64,000 bases of DNA from Pseudomonas sp. ERMR1:02 (GTDB taxonomy: Bacteria; Pseudomonadota; Gammaproteobacteria; Pseudomonadales; Pseudomonadaceae). The notes beneath the pieces are model-generated. The model was not told where the DNA came from, did no database searches, and saw only the letters and a program-made list of their open reading frames with translations. Made by a program: the position numbers and the translations under genes. The stretch covers positions 248,001 to 312,000 of the forward strand of contig NZ_NKJI01000002.1 in NCBI RefSeq assembly GCF_002277815.1, in the 5' to 3' direction. Below, piece after piece: positions 48,997 through 56,961 of this stretch; the stretch's first letter is position 1, and each line of letters starts with the position of its first letter.

Positions 48997-50016
48997 ATGG
49001 CCATGCTTGAAACCGCTGCCGAATCCGCACTGATTGCCGACGATGAAGTCCAGGCCAGCGCGCCCCATGCCGTTACCGGCTACTGCTCGTTCAAACTCGG
49101 CGCTTTCGAACTGTCACGCGACGAGTATTTTGCCCGTATCACCTGGCCTGCCAAAGGCCAGACCCGCTCGCACCTGATCCCCGTCGACGCCTTCCTGCGT
49201 GCCCTGATGCGCGATGTGGCCTGGGGCTTTTTCTACGGTTGGGTCAACTTCGACCACGTCATCGGCACCCGCAACTACTACGGTAAAGTCGACCTTTACG
49301 CGGGCACCTTCAATGGCACGCTCAAGGCTGCCGGGGTCAACTACACCGAAAATTTCGAAACGCCGCTGATCATGGCGACGTTCAAGGCGATCCTGCGCGA
49401 CTGGACCAATTCCACCTTCGATCCGTTCGCCGCTCCGGAAGAAACCGGTACGGCATTCGGTCGCAAGAACGGCAACAACATCGAAGCCATCGAACGCTTC
49501 CGTATCGCTACCAAACGCATGCCGGGCCTGCCGGATGACTCGCCGCTGCGCGACGATCTGCCGGTCAATCGTCAGTTCATCGATGTTTCCCAGGAAGAAC
49601 CGCAAGTTCATGCCGCCGAAGGTTTCGAAGGCCAGTTGCATGCCTTCAGCCTGTTCAAGTACCTGTCGCGTTCCGACGTGACCTGGAACCCGTCGGTGAC
49701 CTCGGTGTGCAAGGCCAGCCTGTTCTGCCCGACCACTGAAGAGTTCATCTTGCCGGTGTTCCACGGCAACGACCGGGTCGAGTGGTTCTTGCAGCTGTCG
49801 GACGAAATCATCTGGGATGTCGGCGACAAGGACGACGGCAACCCGCGCGCCCGCATCACCATGCGTGCCGGCGACATCTGCGCCATGCCCGCCGATATTC
49901 GCCATCAGGGCTATTCCACCAAGCGCTCGATGCTGATGGTGTGGGAAAACGCCACGCCGAACCTGCCGCAACGCTACGAAAGCGGCGAACTCAAGCCGTA
50001 TCCGATCGAGTTCTAA
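48997..50016 (+). CDS. hapD: Hydroquinone 1,2-dioxygenase large (catalytic) subunit (HapD)
   Basis: 339-aa catalytic subunit of hydroquinone dioxygenase, cytoplasmic and iron-dependent. The metal site is readable: His256, Asn258 and Glu262 in VFHGNDRVEWF, and His303 in ADIRHQGYS. These positions and spacing equal the iron ligands I recall for the homologous p-nitrophenol-pathway enzyme PnpCD. The ATG at 48997 has AGAGGAA upstream. The product, 4-hydroxymuconic semialdehyde, is the substrate of the aldehyde dehydrogenase encoded next. The family is unrelated to classical intra- or extradiol enzymes except for a cupin-like core. Confidence 0.87.
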   Translation: MAMLETAAESALIADDEVQASAPHAVTGYCSFKLGAFELSRDEYFARITWPAKGQTRSHLIPVDAFLRALMRDVAWGFFYGWVNFDHVIGTRNYYGKVDLYAGTFNGTLKAAGVNYTENFETPLIMATFKAILRDWTNSTFDPFAAPEETGTAFGRKNGNNIEAIERFRIATKRMPGLPDDSPLRDDLPVNRQFIDVSQEEPQVHAAEGFEGQLHAFSLFKYLSRSDVTWNPSVTSVCKASLFCPTTEEFILPVFHGNDRVEWFLQLSDEIIWDVGDKDDGNPRARITMRAGDICAMPADIRHQGYSTKRSMLMVWENATPNLPQRYESGELKPYPIEF

Positions 50017-50108
50017 GACCTTTGTCTTGCCCGGCATCGCGCTGGGCACAGCACTCACGAATCAAGTCGTCAGACACTGCGCCAGCGGCGCGGTGTGAGG
50101 AAAATATT

Positions 50109-51572
50109 ATGCAAAATCAGCTCTATATCGATGGCCAATTCGTTGATGCGGTCGCTGGCGGCACCATCGACGTTGTGTCGCCCCATGACGGCTCGTTGAT
50201 CACCCGTATCGCCGCCGCCGAAGCCGCTGATATCGACCTGGCGGTTGCCGCCGCCAAACGTGCGTTCCCGGCCTGGTCTGCCCTGGGCGCCGCCGAACGC
50301 GGGCGTTTGTTGCTCAAATTGGCCGACAAGATCGAAGAATGTGGCGAAGAACTGGCGCAACTTGAATCGCTGAACACCGGGCATCCGATCCGCGATTCCC
50401 GTGGCCTCGATGTACCGCGCACGGCGGCCTGTTTTCGTTATTTTGGCGGCATGGCGGACAAGATCGAAGGTTCGGTGATTCCGGTAGAAGCCGGTTTTCT
50501 CAATTACGTGCAGCGCAAGCCGATCGGCGTGGTGGCGCAGATCGTGCCCTGGAACTTCCCGCTGATGTTCACCAGCTGGAAAATGGGCCCGGCGCTGGCG
50601 GCGGGCAACACCATCGTCATCAAGCCGTCGGAAATCACCCCGCTGTCGACCTTGCGCATCGTCGAACTGATGACGGAAGTCGGCTTCCCGAAAGGTGTGG
50701 TCAACGTAGTGCCGGGTTATGGCCATACCGCAGGCCAGGCACTGGCGGAACACCTCGATGTGGGCAAGATTGCCTTTACCGGATCAACGGCGACCGGTCG
50801 CCGGATTGTTGAAGCGTCCAAGAGCAACCTCAAGCGCATCCAGCTGGAGCTGGGCGGCAAGGGCGCCAACATTGTATTTGAAGACGCCAATCTGGAAGCC
50901 GCGGTCAATGGTGCGGCCTGGGCGATCTTTCACAATCAGGGTCAAGCCTGCATCGCCGGATCGCGCTTGATTCTGCATAAAGACATCGCTGATCGCTTCC
51001 TGGAGCGCTTCATCGCGCTGGCCAAGTCCATTCGCCTGGGCGATCCGATGGACCCCCAGACCGAAATGGGCCCATTGACGTCGGCGCTCCACCGCGACCG
51101 CGTGATGGCTTACATCGATATCGCCATCGAGCAGGGCGGCAAGATCCTCGCTGGCGGCAAAGCGCCGGACGACAAAGCCCTCGCCAATGGTTTTTACGTC
51201 GAACCCACCATTGTCGAGGCCAAGCCGGGTGATCGTGTCTGCCAGGAAGAAGTCTTTGGCCCATTCGTCACTGTCGTGCGCTTCAGCACCGATGAAGAAG
51301 CCCTCGCTATTGCCAACAGCACGGAGTATGGACTGGGTAGCGGTTTGTGGACGCAGAACCTGACCCGAGCGCACAGGATGGCCGACGCGATTCACGCCGG
51401 CATGTGCTGGATCAACTGCTACAAGCGTGTTAGCCCAGGCAGTCCGTTTGGCGGTGTCGGAGTATCGGGTTATGGCCGTGAAATGGGTTTTGAGGCGATT
51501 CACGATTACACCGAAGCTCGCTCGGTCTGGGTCAACGTCGACGCCAAAATCGCTCCGTACTACACGCGCTGA
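50109..51572 (+). CDS. hapE: 4-Hydroxymuconic semialdehyde dehydrogenase (HapE)
   Basis: 487-aa NAD(P)-dependent aldehyde dehydrogenase. The catalytic Cys lies in HNQGQACIAGSR, the base Glu in QLELGGKGANIV, the cofactor loop in FTGSTATGRRI, and PWNFPLMFTSWKMGPALAAG forms the cofactor pocket. It oxidises the ring-cleavage product to maleylacetate, the substrate of HapF. GAGG stands 11 bases before the ATG. Placement between hapD and the maleylacetate reductase is what gives it specificity; by sequence it is close to betaine-aldehyde-type dehydrogenases. Confidence 0.85.
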   Translation: MQNQLYIDGQFVDAVAGGTIDVVSPHDGSLITRIAAAEAADIDLAVAAAKRAFPAWSALGAAERGRLLLKLADKIEECGEELAQLESLNTGHPIRDSRGLDVPRTAACFRYFGGMADKIEGSVIPVEAGFLNYVQRKPIGVVAQIVPWNFPLMFTSWKMGPALAAGNTIVIKPSEITPLSTLRIVELMTEVGFPKGVVNVVPGYGHTAGQALAEHLDVGKIAFTGSTATGRRIVEASKSNLKRIQLELGGKGANIVFEDANLEAAVNGAAWAIFHNQGQACIAGSRLILHKDIADRFLERFIALAKSIRLGDPMDPQTEMGPLTSALHRDRVMAYIDIAIEQGGKILAGGKAPDDKALANGFYVEPTIVEAKPGDRVCQEEVFGPFVTVVRFSTDEEALAIANSTEYGLGSGLWTQNLTRAHRMADAIHAGMCWINCYKRVSPGSPFGGVGVSGYGREMGFEAIHDYTEARSVWVNVDAKIAPYYTR

Positions 51573-51580
51573 GGCCAGTC

Positions 51581-52648
51581 ATGAATCCTTTCATTTATCA
51601 AAGCCTGCCGACCCGCGTGGTGTTCGGCTGGGGCAAACTCTCGGCGCTGGCTGAAGAGATTGAGCGACTGGGCGCCCAGCGTGCACTGATCCTCACCACG
51701 CCTGAACAGCACGGGCTCGGCGAGCAGGTCGCGGCGTTACTCGGTAATCGTGCGGCGGGTGTTTACCCGCATGCGGTGATGCACGTGCCACTGGAGGTGG
51801 CGCAAGCGGCGCGGGTTGAAGCGGCGCGGCTGGATGCCGATTGCTGCGTAGCGATTGGCGGTGGTTCGACCATTGGCCTGGGCAAGGCGATTGCCATGGA
51901 TTCCGGGCTGCCGATTGTGGCGATTCCGACGACTTACGCCGGTTCGGAGATGACCCCGATCTACGGCCTGACCGAAAACCGTTTGAAGAAAACCGGGCGT
52001 GATCCCAGGGTATTGCCCAAGACTGTGATCTACGACCCGCAATTGACCCTGACTCTGCCGACGCAGATATCGGCCTGCTCGGGCATGAACGCCATGGCCC
52101 ACGCGGTTGAAGCGCTTTACGCCCAGGACGCCAACCCGATCATCGGTTTCATGGCCGAAGAATCGATTCGCTCGCTGGCGTTGGCGTTGCCGGGTGTGGT
52201 CAAGGACCCGAATGATCCCGAGGCTCGCGGCCAGGCGTTGTATGGCGCCTGGCTGGCGGGCATTTGCCTGGGATCGGTCGGCATGGCCTTGCACCACAAG
52301 CTTTGCCACACCCTGGGCGGGACGTTCAATTTGCCCCACGCCCAGGCGCACGCAATCGTTCTGCCGCATGCTGCGCACTACAACCGTGAAGCGGCGGCGG
52401 GGCCGTTGCAACGTGCCGCGCGCGCCTTGGGTGGCAGCGAGGCCAGCGAAGTTGGCGCCTTGTTGTACGCGCTGAACCAGAAACTGGGCATTCCACTGGC
52501 GCTGGCGGACATCGGCTTGCCTGATAACGGTCCGGCCGAAGCCGCGCAAATTGCCTGTGCCAGCCCTTACTACAATCCTCGGCCGTTTGAACAAGGTCCG
52601 ATTGAAGCCTTGTTGACCCGCGCCTTGAAAGGCCAGGCGCCGGCCTGA
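51581..52648 (+). CDS. hapF: Maleylacetate reductase (HapF)
   Basis: 355-aa iron-containing-alcohol-dehydrogenase-like enzyme that reduces maleylacetate to 3-oxoadipate with NADH. Begins MNPFIYQSLPTRVVFGWGKL, typical of the family; NAD-binding segment CVAIGGGSTIGLGKAIAM; metal or active-site region GMALHHKLCHTLGGTFNLPH followed by AQAHAIVLPH. It starts 8 bp after hapE. It serves both branches here, because maleylacetate comes from HapE and from the HapG product. Confidence 0.88.
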   Translation: MNPFIYQSLPTRVVFGWGKLSALAEEIERLGAQRALILTTPEQHGLGEQVAALLGNRAAGVYPHAVMHVPLEVAQAARVEAARLDADCCVAIGGGSTIGLGKAIAMDSGLPIVAIPTTYAGSEMTPIYGLTENRLKKTGRDPRVLPKTVIYDPQLTLTLPTQISACSGMNAMAHAVEALYAQDANPIIGFMAEESIRSLALALPGVVKDPNDPEARGQALYGAWLAGICLGSVGMALHHKLCHTLGGTFNLPHAQAHAIVLPHAAHYNREAAAGPLQRAARALGGSEASEVGALLYALNQKLGIPLALADIGLPDNGPAEAAQIACASPYYNPRPFEQGPIEALLTRALKGQAPA

Positions 52649-52674
52649 TTTCACCCTCATCGGGAATAACAACA

Positions 52675-53547
52675 ATGACCGATCAAGACAAAGCCATCGA
52701 ATCTCTGATCTCCGAGAAAGCGGTGGACAGCTTCAACGACGCGCCCAACGCGCGTTACAAACAGATCATGCAAAGCCTGGTGCGTCACCTGCACGCGTTT
52801 GTCAGTGACGTCGAACTGACCGAACAGGAGTGGTTTGAAGGCATACGCTTTCTGACCGAAACTGGCCACAAATGCGATGGCCTGGTGCGCCAGGAATTCA
52901 TTCTGCTGTCGGACACACTGGGTGTTTCGATGCTGGTCGACGCGATCAACCATCGGCGCAGTGCCAGCGCCACCGAGACCACCGTGTTCGGTCCGTTCTA
53001 CATCGAAGGCATGCCTGAACGCGAGTTCGGCGAAAACATGGCGTTCACCCCCGGCGAAACAGCGCTGGTGCGCGGTCGCGTGGTCGACACCCGGGGCAAT
53101 CCCCTGGCCGGCGCGGTGCTGGACGTCTGGCAGACCGCTGAAAACGGCATGTATTCGGGCCAGGACACCCAACAGCCTTTCGGCAATTTGCGCGGTCGCT
53201 ATCGCACCGATCCGGACGGCTATTTTGCGATCCGCACGATTGTCCCGGTGTGCTATCCGATTCCTACCGACGGTCCGGTCGGGCGCATGCTCGATGCCGC
53301 CAACCGTCACCCGTGGCGGCCTGCGCACCTGCATTTCATGATTGATGTTCCAGGGCATCGCAAACTGGTCACCCACCTGTTCAATCACGATGATCCGTAC
53401 CTGGAGTCCGACGCGGTGTTCGGCGTCAAACACTCGTTGCAGGTGATCTATGAAGATCGGGTCGCCCACGATGACTTGTCCGCCGACCTAGGTATGGAAG
53501 TGCCGTTCAAGCGCGCCTGTTACGAATTCGTCATGGAGGCAGAGTGA
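52675..53547 (+). CDS. hapG: Hydroxyquinol 1,2-dioxygenase (HapG), intradiol type
   Basis: 290-aa intradiol ring-cleavage enzyme with the Fe(III) ligand set Tyr160 (NGMYSGQ), Tyr194 (CYPIP), His218 and His220 (PAHLHF). An N-terminal helical dimerisation domain (about 1-100) precedes the catalytic beta-sandwich, as in hydroxyquinol and catechol 1,2-dioxygenases. It converts 1,2,4-trihydroxybenzene to maleylacetate, giving a second entry to HapF. Hydroxyquinol may arise by ring hydroxylation of hydroquinone or 4-nitrocatechol-type compounds; no such hydroxylase is in the window. Confidence 0.87.
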   Translation: MTDQDKAIESLISEKAVDSFNDAPNARYKQIMQSLVRHLHAFVSDVELTEQEWFEGIRFLTETGHKCDGLVRQEFILLSDTLGVSMLVDAINHRRSASATETTVFGPFYIEGMPEREFGENMAFTPGETALVRGRVVDTRGNPLAGAVLDVWQTAENGMYSGQDTQQPFGNLRGRYRTDPDGYFAIRTIVPVCYPIPTDGPVGRMLDAANRHPWRPAHLHFMIDVPGHRKLVTHLFNHDDPYLESDAVFGVKHSLQVIYEDRVAHDDLSADLGMEVPFKRACYEFVMEAE

Positions 53548-53550
53548 AAC

Positions 53551-53862
53551 ATGGGCCAGTTTTTTGCGGTATTCGCCACTGATCACCCGGATGCTCTGGC
53601 CTTGCGTCAGCGTTTGCGGCCCAGTCACCAAGCCCATTTGCGTGCGAGCGAGACGCACCGGGTGGTCGTGCGGTTGGGCGGTCCGACCCTCGATGAAGCC
53701 GGGTTGGCCATGAATGGCACGTTGCTGGTGATCGAGGCGGGCAGCCTGCCGGAGGTGGAAGCGTTCATCCAGGACGACCCTTATGTCAAGGCAGGGCTTT
53801 TTGCGAGTATCCAGATTCGCCCCTGGCACTGGAGTCTCGGCAACCCGGAACTGCGCGGCTGA
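53551..53862 (+). CDS. hapH: YciI-like protein (HapH position)
   Basis: 103-aa member of the YciI-like ferredoxin-fold family, starting MGQFFAVFATDHPDALALRQ with later VVVRLGGPTLDEAG and GTLLVIEAGSLPEVEAFIQD. The conserved His-Asp pair of the family is present near the N-terminus (TDHPD) along with QDDPYVKAGLF. It lies between the intradiol dioxygenase and the ferredoxin genes. No biochemical role is established to my knowledge; relatives act as muconolactone isomerase-like or stress proteins. The symbol is by position only. Confidence 0.72.
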   Translation: MGQFFAVFATDHPDALALRQRLRPSHQAHLRASETHRVVVRLGGPTLDEAGLAMNGTLLVIEAGSLPEVEAFIQDDPYVKAGLFASIQIRPWHWSLGNPELRG

Positions 53863-53864
53863 TC

Positions 53865-54212
53865 ATGACCCTCATCACGTTGTGCCAACGCGAAGACATC
53901 GCTGACGGTGGCGCCCTGGGCCTGCCGCAGCACCGGCAACTGCATCCCGCCGGACTGATTGCGGTGCGCCAGGGGGAGCAAGTGTGGGTCTATATCAATC
54001 GATGCCCACATTTTTCGGTGCCGCTGGACTATCGCCCGCAGGAGTTTTGCACCTATCGAGGCAAGGTCCTGATGTGCGCACATCACAGTGCCATGTTTCG
54101 TTTCCAGGACGGGCACTGCATCGACGGCCCCTGCAAAGGCGCGCAGTTGGAGGCCGTGCCCGTGCGCTGGGTGGAAAACAGCCTGATCATGGAGGTGGTC
54201 GAGGAGGGGTGA
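53865..54212 (+). CDS. hapI: Rieske-type [2Fe-2S] ferredoxin (HapI position)
   Basis: 115-aa Rieske protein: the first ligand pair is Cys-x-His in NRCPHFSVPL and the second is Cys-x-x-His in VLMCAHHSAMF, separated by about 19 residues. No signal peptide, so cytoplasmic. In related dioxygenase systems a ferredoxin re-reduces oxidised active-site iron. HapCD or HapG could be the client (inference), much as plant-type ferredoxins revive catechol 2,3-dioxygenase. It begins 2 bp after hapH and is the last gene of the operon, followed by an unrelated envelope gene. Confidence 0.8.
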   Translation: MTLITLCQREDIADGGALGLPQHRQLHPAGLIAVRQGEQVWVYINRCPHFSVPLDYRPQEFCTYRGKVLMCAHHSAMFRFQDGHCIDGPCKGAQLEAVPVRWVENSLIMEVVEEG

Positions 54213-54257
54213 TCTACAATCTTTTGAAGGGTGAACCACGCCCATCCGGAGGTCATC

Positions 54258-54710
54258 ATGAAAAGGTTGTCACCCATCAGCCTGTGCATTGCATTGTCGG
54301 TTTTGAGTGCCCATGGATGGGCCGAAACGGTGGTGCCGATGAAAGGCCAGACTTCGCAACAGACGCAACTGGACATCAACGAATGCAACAGCATCGCCGC
54401 CAGTAGCACATCGACGTCGTCGACACCTTCCGGCGGCCGGCTCAAGGGTGCTGCAGTCGGAGCTGCCGCGGGTGCGGCTGGGGCGCAAGTACGCGGACGC
54501 CAGCATGACGAGTTCTATGATCGCGTCGATGAAGATACCCAGCAGGATTATCGGCAGAACCGCGGCAAAGAGACCGCGGCAGCAGGTGCCGTGGTCGGTG
54601 GTTCGCGTCAGCGTCAGGAACGGCGGGCGCAAGAGAAAACCGCTGCCTCGACCACCTCGACGGCCTATACCAGTTGCTTGCAGGGCAAGGGTTATCAGGT
54701 CAATCCCTGA
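54258..54710 (+). CDS. Secreted glycine-zipper protein
   Basis: 150-aa envelope protein with a signal peptide (MKRLSPISLCIALSVLSAHG, cleavage near GWA). A glycine/alanine-zipper segment (LKGAAVGAAAGAAGAQVRG, about residues 73-91) is followed by a charged Arg/Gln/Glu-rich stretch and a Cys near the end (SCLQGKGYQVNP). GGAGG precedes the ATG at 54258. Such proteins are common small envelope or stress proteins; no specific role can be assigned. It is probably a separate unit from hapI. Confidence 0.72.
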   Translation: MKRLSPISLCIALSVLSAHGWAETVVPMKGQTSQQTQLDINECNSIAASSTSTSSTPSGGRLKGAAVGAAAGAAGAQVRGRQHDEFYDRVDEDTQQDYRQNRGKETAAAGAVVGGSRQRQERRAQEKTAASTTSTAYTSCLQGKGYQVNP

Positions 54711-54732
54711 CTGATGGCTGACAACGCGTACC

Positions 54733-54803
54733 TCTGTAGGAGCGAGGCTTGCCCGCGAAGGCGATCTTGAGGACGCCTTCGCGGGCAAGCCTCGCTCCTA
54801 CAC
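54733..54803. repeat. REPIN-like pair with short loop
   Basis: tgtaggagcgaggcttgccc and its inverse with only about 25 bp between them, a tight hairpin between the convergent glycine-zipper gene and the DUF2955 gene; probably also ends both transcripts. Confidence 0.82.
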
Positions 54804-54812
54804 AAATCGGTT

Positions 54813-55835
54813 TCAAATGCCGGGAATGGTTTTTTGCCGCTGATCAAGCAAATGCACCATCAGGCAGGCATACAGCGTCACCGCGATAAACAACCCCATG
54901 CGCACCGCAAACGCGGTGTAGACGTCCTTGCCCGCCGCACTGTCCTGCACCGACTGACCCAACAGGATAATCATCGTGATCAGGGTATTGATCCAGAAAC
55001 CGGGACTGAACCGGCCTGGATTCAGCCCATAAAGCTTGCGCGCCAGAACCAGGCCAAACAACAGCATCCACAAGAAGAACATCCACAGATGCACAAACAG
55101 GCTCAGCGCACACCAAAACAGGATCGCCAGCAGTCCGCCCAGTAAGGTCGAACCGACCAGTTCGCGGCCGGCGTTGCGCGCAGAGGTGGTTTCGCTCTGC
55201 TGCCCCAGATTCACCGCTTTCAGCACGATGGGCAGGTAGCTGGCCGGATCGATCAGTGCCAGCAGGAACGCCGGTATCACAATCAAGGTCGCCCGCAACG
55301 CCACTCGGTCAACTTCGTCCGCCGCCAATGTCGGGGCAGCGGGTGGTGTCGGGGCATTGTCCTGTTCGGGGAACAGCCAGTGACTCAGTACTCCGACCAT
55401 GATCGCCAGAAGCAATCCCGCGACCAATGCCTTGATGACCATCAACGCCAAATCAAAATCGGCGACCCCAGCCGAGGAGATCATGGTCAGGCCGATCGTC
55501 AGGAAGGTGACGATCAGGTTGTTGCCACCGCGCAGGCCAAAACGAAAGACCACAAACAGACAGATCCCGATCAACAGCACGCCGCTGAGCGCGTAGTAAC
55601 GCAGCACCGGGATCAGCAACAGGCCGATGCCGGTGGTCAGCATCGCCGTCAATCCGAGCACCACGGCAGCCTTTAGCGAAAGTGGACGATTGATGGAAAC
55701 GAGCAACAGTGCGCACAACACCGGTGCCAAAAAGGGGATCGGTAATGCCAGGCCATAACTGGCGGCCAGACACAGGGCCGTGCCGGTTGCCAGGCGCGAT
55801 GCGCGTTGAACCCTTGGCGTGCGCTTAGTAGGCAT
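54813..55835 (-). CDS. DUF2955 membrane protein (FUSC-like efflux component)
   Basis: 340-aa inner-membrane protein with about 10 helices in two similar halves (LALPIPFLAPVLCALLLVSI; LLAILFWCALSLFVHLWMFF) separated by a cytoplasmic linker rich in Pro and Ala (NAPTPPAAPTLAADE, about 155-170). The layout resembles the fusaric-acid-resistance/AaeB superfamily. It overlaps the HlyD-type gene by 11 bp, and with that and the NodT-type lipoprotein forms a tripartite exporter, perhaps for aromatic acids or antibiotics. Third gene of the minus-strand operon. Confidence 0.8.
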   Translation of the reverse strand: MPTKRTPRVQRASRLATGTALCLAASYGLALPIPFLAPVLCALLLVSINRPLSLKAAVVLGLTAMLTTGIGLLLIPVLRYYALSGVLLIGICLFVVFRFGLRGGNNLIVTFLTIGLTMISSAGVADFDLALMVIKALVAGLLLAIMVGVLSHWLFPEQDNAPTPPAAPTLAADEVDRVALRATLIVIPAFLLALIDPASYLPIVLKAVNLGQQSETTSARNAGRELVGSTLLGGLLAILFWCALSLFVHLWMFFLWMLLFGLVLARKLYGLNPGRFSPGFWINTLITMIILLGQSVQDSAAGKDVYTAFAVRMGLFIAVTLYACLMVHLLDQRQKTIPGI

Positions 55836-56961
55836 ACGACAGCCAGCTCATCAGCCCAAGGAACATCCGGCCCAACGGGTTCAGCAGGTTGCCTTCGGAA
55901 GGAAAGGCCATGACCTCGGCCTGACCACCAGCCCGGATGGCGCGGTTGTCACGCAGCATTGCGAATGAATCGGCGGAAAACTCGATGATCACCGGAAAAC
56001 GCTGGGCCGGGCGCAGCCAGTCGCGGCTGTTCTGTACCGTGGGCAGGCTGCCGGGGGCGGCTGGCTGGCCCACGCTGACGCCGTAACCGACACTGCGTAC
56101 GCGGCCTTCGAACACCTCGCCGGGCAACGCGTCCAGTACGATCGACACCGGCGTGTCGGGCTTGACCAGACCGAGGTTGTTCTCGGTCATGTCGGCACTG
56201 ATCCACACATCGTGGATCGCAATCAGGGTCATGACCGGGGTGCCCGCGGCGGCGAACTGGCCGACGTCGGTGCGTAAATCGGTGATCAGGCCGGCGGAGC
56301 GTGCGCGGACCTGGGTGTTCGCCAGATCCAGTTCGGCTTTCGACAGGGCGGTGGCGGCGCTGCGCAACTGGGCGTTGTCTTCTTCGCTGCCACCTTCCTG
56401 CTCGCGGGCGCGCTGCACTTCGGCGCGGGCAGCGGCGACCTGGCTGACAGCTGCTTCGCGGTTGGCGCGTGATACTTCCAGCAGGCGCACGGAAATGGTG
56501 CCAGGGTCTTCGCGGTACAAACCCTCAAGCCGCTGGTTATCCTGGCGCGCCTTGAGCTCATTGGCCTGCGCCGCTCGCAGGTTAGCCTGCGCCGAGGCGA
56601 TGCCGGCGGTGCTGGCACCGATCTTCCGGCGGGTGGATTCAAGGTCGGCATGCGCACGGTCGACCGCGATCTGGTAGGGCTGCCGGTCGATCTCGAAGAT
56701 GACTTCCCCGGCCTTGACGTCCTGATTGTTGCGCACATTGACGCGAATCACCCGGCCCGCGACTTCCGCCGCCACCGGAATCACAAACGCCCCGACCCGT
56801 GCCTGTTGCGTGTAGGGCGTGAAGCGATCAGCCAACAGATACCAGGCCAGGCTAAGGACGATCAGCAGCAACACCCACTTGATGCCTTTTTTAGTCGGAT
56901 CGGCCGCTGGTTCCGCTGGCGGTGGCGTAGCGTCAGTAGAGGGGGGCGGGGCTTCAGTCAT
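55825..56961 (-). CDS. HlyD/EmrA-type periplasmic adaptor (membrane fusion protein)
   Basis: 378-aa adaptor linking the inner-membrane exporter to its outer-membrane duct. Short cytoplasmic Pro-rich N-terminus, one helix (about residues 28-44, GIKWVLLLIVLSLAWYLLAD), split lipoyl half-motifs (VPVAAEVAGRVIRVNV-like opening and ARSAGLITDLRTDVGQF), and a long coiled-coil hairpin between (about 95-215, Glu/Arg/Ala-rich). Overlaps the NodT gene by 8 bp and the DUF2955 gene by 11 bp, so expression should be tightly coupled. Confidence 0.86.
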   Translation of the reverse strand: MTEAPPPSTDATPPPAEPAADPTKKGIKWVLLLIVLSLAWYLLADRFTPYTQQARVGAFVIPVAAEVAGRVIRVNVRNNQDVKAGEVIFEIDRQPYQIAVDRAHADLESTRRKIGASTAGIASAQANLRAAQANELKARQDNQRLEGLYREDPGTISVRLLEVSRANREAAVSQVAAARAEVQRAREQEGGSEEDNAQLRSAATALSKAELDLANTQVRARSAGLITDLRTDVGQFAAAGTPVMTLIAIHDVWISADMTENNLGLVKPDTPVSIVLDALPGEVFEGRVRSVGYGVSVGQPAAPGSLPTVQNSRDWLRPAQRFPVIIEFSADSFAMLRDNRAIRAGGQAEVMAFPSEGNLLNPLGRMFLGLMSWLSYAY

